DNA of 64,000 bases, taken from positions 1 through 64,000 of the forward strand of contig CACXIM010000002.1 of NCBI GenBank assembly GCA_902767725.1. Direction: 5' to 3'. The DNA comes from an uncultured Bacteroidia bacterium. Its GTDB lineage: Bacteria > Bacteroidota > Bacteroidia > Bacteroidales > F082. The translations under genes were made by a program, and so were the position numbers. This document shows positions 63,227 through 64,000 of this stretch, piece after piece. The stretch's first letter is position 1. The number at the start of each line of letters is the position of its first letter. Under the pieces are notes generated by a model. That model did no database searches and was not told the DNA's origin. It was given only the letters and a program-made list of their open reading frames with translations.

Positions 63227-63520
63227 ATGAAAAGAATTATTTTCGGCATCATCAAGGATGCCACCCAAGTGCAACAGTTCGACAAGAAGAACGGCGAGAC
63301 CAACGTGAAGTGTGTCCTCCACATCGTGGCCCCTGGCGACGAGCCCTATCCCGAGGAGCTGGCGGTGACGGTGTGCGGCGGTCTCACCCTCTACGCCGCT
63401 GCTGTGGGCAGCCCCGTGGCAGTGGAGTACGTTGTCCGCGTGTTTCCCTTCACGAAGAACGGCAAGACCATGTACGGCAATGATGTCTACGCCACCGACA
63501 TCAAGCCTTGGGAGCCATGA
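63227..63520 (+). CDS. Small OB-fold-like protein (DUF3127-like)
   Basis: A 97-residue, beta-rich protein: IIFGIIKDATQVQQFDKKNG, VKCVLHIVAPGDEPYPEELA, VTVCGGLTLYAAAVGSPVAV, EYVVRVFPFTKNGKTMYGND. The strand order and the YATDIKPWEP end resemble DUF3127, a single-strand-DNA-binding-like OB fold. The assignment is by pattern only. It overlaps the next gene as ATGA, so the two are translationally coupled. Confidence 0.55.
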   Translation: MKRIIFGIIKDATQVQQFDKKNGETNVKCVLHIVAPGDEPYPEELAVTVCGGLTLYAAAVGSPVAVEYVVRVFPFTKNGKTMYGNDVYATDIKPWEP

Positions 63521-64000
63521 GACCTAGGTCGCACACGCCCACGCTCGTGCTCACCCGCGTGCAGTTCTATGAGGACTGCACCGTGGGGCGGCTGAGTGAC
63601 GCGCAGGGCCGACTACTCTGCATGACCCTCGAGTCGCGTTGGCATGACAAGGGACATCGGCACGAAGCGTCACTGCCCTCGTGCATCAAGGCGGGCGACT
63701 ACTACATGAAGTATCATTTCGATGCATCGTTACGTTATCCCTGCTGGTGCATGAGTGGCAGGCTGAGGCACAAGGCCCGCCTCTGTTTCCTCGCCAAAGA
63801 CGGCTCGGTGGCAACGCACACCATGGGCGACATCCTGCTGGGCTACCTCAGTCCCGTGGGCGATGGGGAGCAGCACTTCGACGGAAGGCTCTACCGTCCC
63901 GTGGAGGCCTACGAACGCCTGCGCGACTACTACTACGCACTGCGCGCCAACCACGGCGACTTCCTCCTGCGGGTGGAGCCCACCCCAGAGCTGGTGACGA
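63517..64000 (+). CDS. DUF5675-like protein (3' end outside window)
   Basis: The frame is open from ATG 63517 to the end of the window (161 codons), with strong use of C- and G-ending codons. LVLTRVQFYEDCTVGRLSDA, LLCMTLESRWHDKG and the KAGDYYMKYHF segment match the start of DUF5675 proteins (extracellular or phage/conjugative-element associated, function unknown). The usual HxG...C ending is replaced by THTMGDILLGYL. It overlaps the OB-fold-like gene by 4 bp. Confidence 0.65.
   Translation, partial: MRPRSHTPTLVLTRVQFYEDCTVGRLSDAQGRLLCMTLESRWHDKGHRHEASLPSCIKAGDYYMKYHFDASLRYPCWCMSGRLRHKARLCFLAKDGSVATHTMGDILLGYLSPVGDGEQHFDGRLYRPVEAYERLRDYYYALRANHGDFLLRVEPTPELVT

Overview
The window looks like a chromosomal segment of an uncultured gut- or rumen-type member of the Bacteroidales (Bacteroidota). 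The evidence is Bacteroidota-style promoters (TAnnTTTG -7 boxes just upstream of starts), few Shine-Dalgarno sequences, a secreted peptidase ending in a type IX secretion (T9SS) type A sorting domain, a DUF4954 protein, and many GxxExxY, S23-type four-helix-bundle and GIY-YIG genes. No rRNA, tRNA or CRISPR array was seen.

Layout. 1-10.4 kb is mostly housekeeping: ribosomal protein L25 (cut by the window edge), Pth, a THUMP-domain RNA methyltransferase, a broken gltX, an AsmA/DUF748 protein, an M28 peptidase, TsaB and a solitary TaqI/Eco57I-type DNA methyltransferase. 10.4-30.5 kb holds sugar-nucleotide genes (galE, nagB, wbpB-like, tviB/wbpA-like, ugd, a PIG-L deacetylase, rfbA, rfbB, a UDP-glucuronate 4-epimerase-like gene and a short UGD-like dehydrogenase), plus pnuC and DUF4954. 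These are separated by small gene cassettes (one GIY-YIG, three GxxExxY, one four-helix-bundle), each bounded by its own short repeats. 30.6-32 kb is a Panacea-type toxin-antitoxin pair. 32-59 kb is a co-directional, mostly AT-rich surface-polysaccharide locus: TagD-like cytidylyltransferase, Wzx flippase, an ACP/KASIII/FabG/KASIII acyl module, pyruvyltransferase, two GNATs, two LicD proteins, three ATP-grasp proteins, two CapA proteins, Wzy, glycosyltransferases, wecC and wecB, an MBOAT/SGNH O-acylation pair, a beta-helix lipoprotein, a WecA-like initiating transferase and WbuC. 59-61.1 kb has two related toxin-antitoxin modules set between long direct repeats. 61.1-64 kb is hairpin-rich DNA followed by a large unknown protein, an OB-fold-like protein and a DUF5675-like gene cut by the window end.

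How the genes work together. The nucleotide-sugar genes would supply UDP-Gal, UDP-GlcA/GalA, UDP-ManNAcA, UDP-GlcNAcA derivatives and dTDP-4-keto-6-deoxyglucose. The WecA homologue would start the repeat unit on undecaprenyl phosphate, glycosyltransferases would extend it, and Wzx and Wzy would export and polymerise it. LicD, pyruvyl, acyl, acetyl and ATP-grasp enzymes would decorate it. No Wza/Wzc export genes or UpxY/UpxZ regulators were recognised here.

The most unusual signal is the set of small cassettes, four of which encode recognisable nuclease folds (GIY-YIG or PD-(D/E)XK). Each is flanked by a private repeat family, and members of several of these families also occur as gene-less copies or as in-frame insertions inside neighbouring sugar genes.
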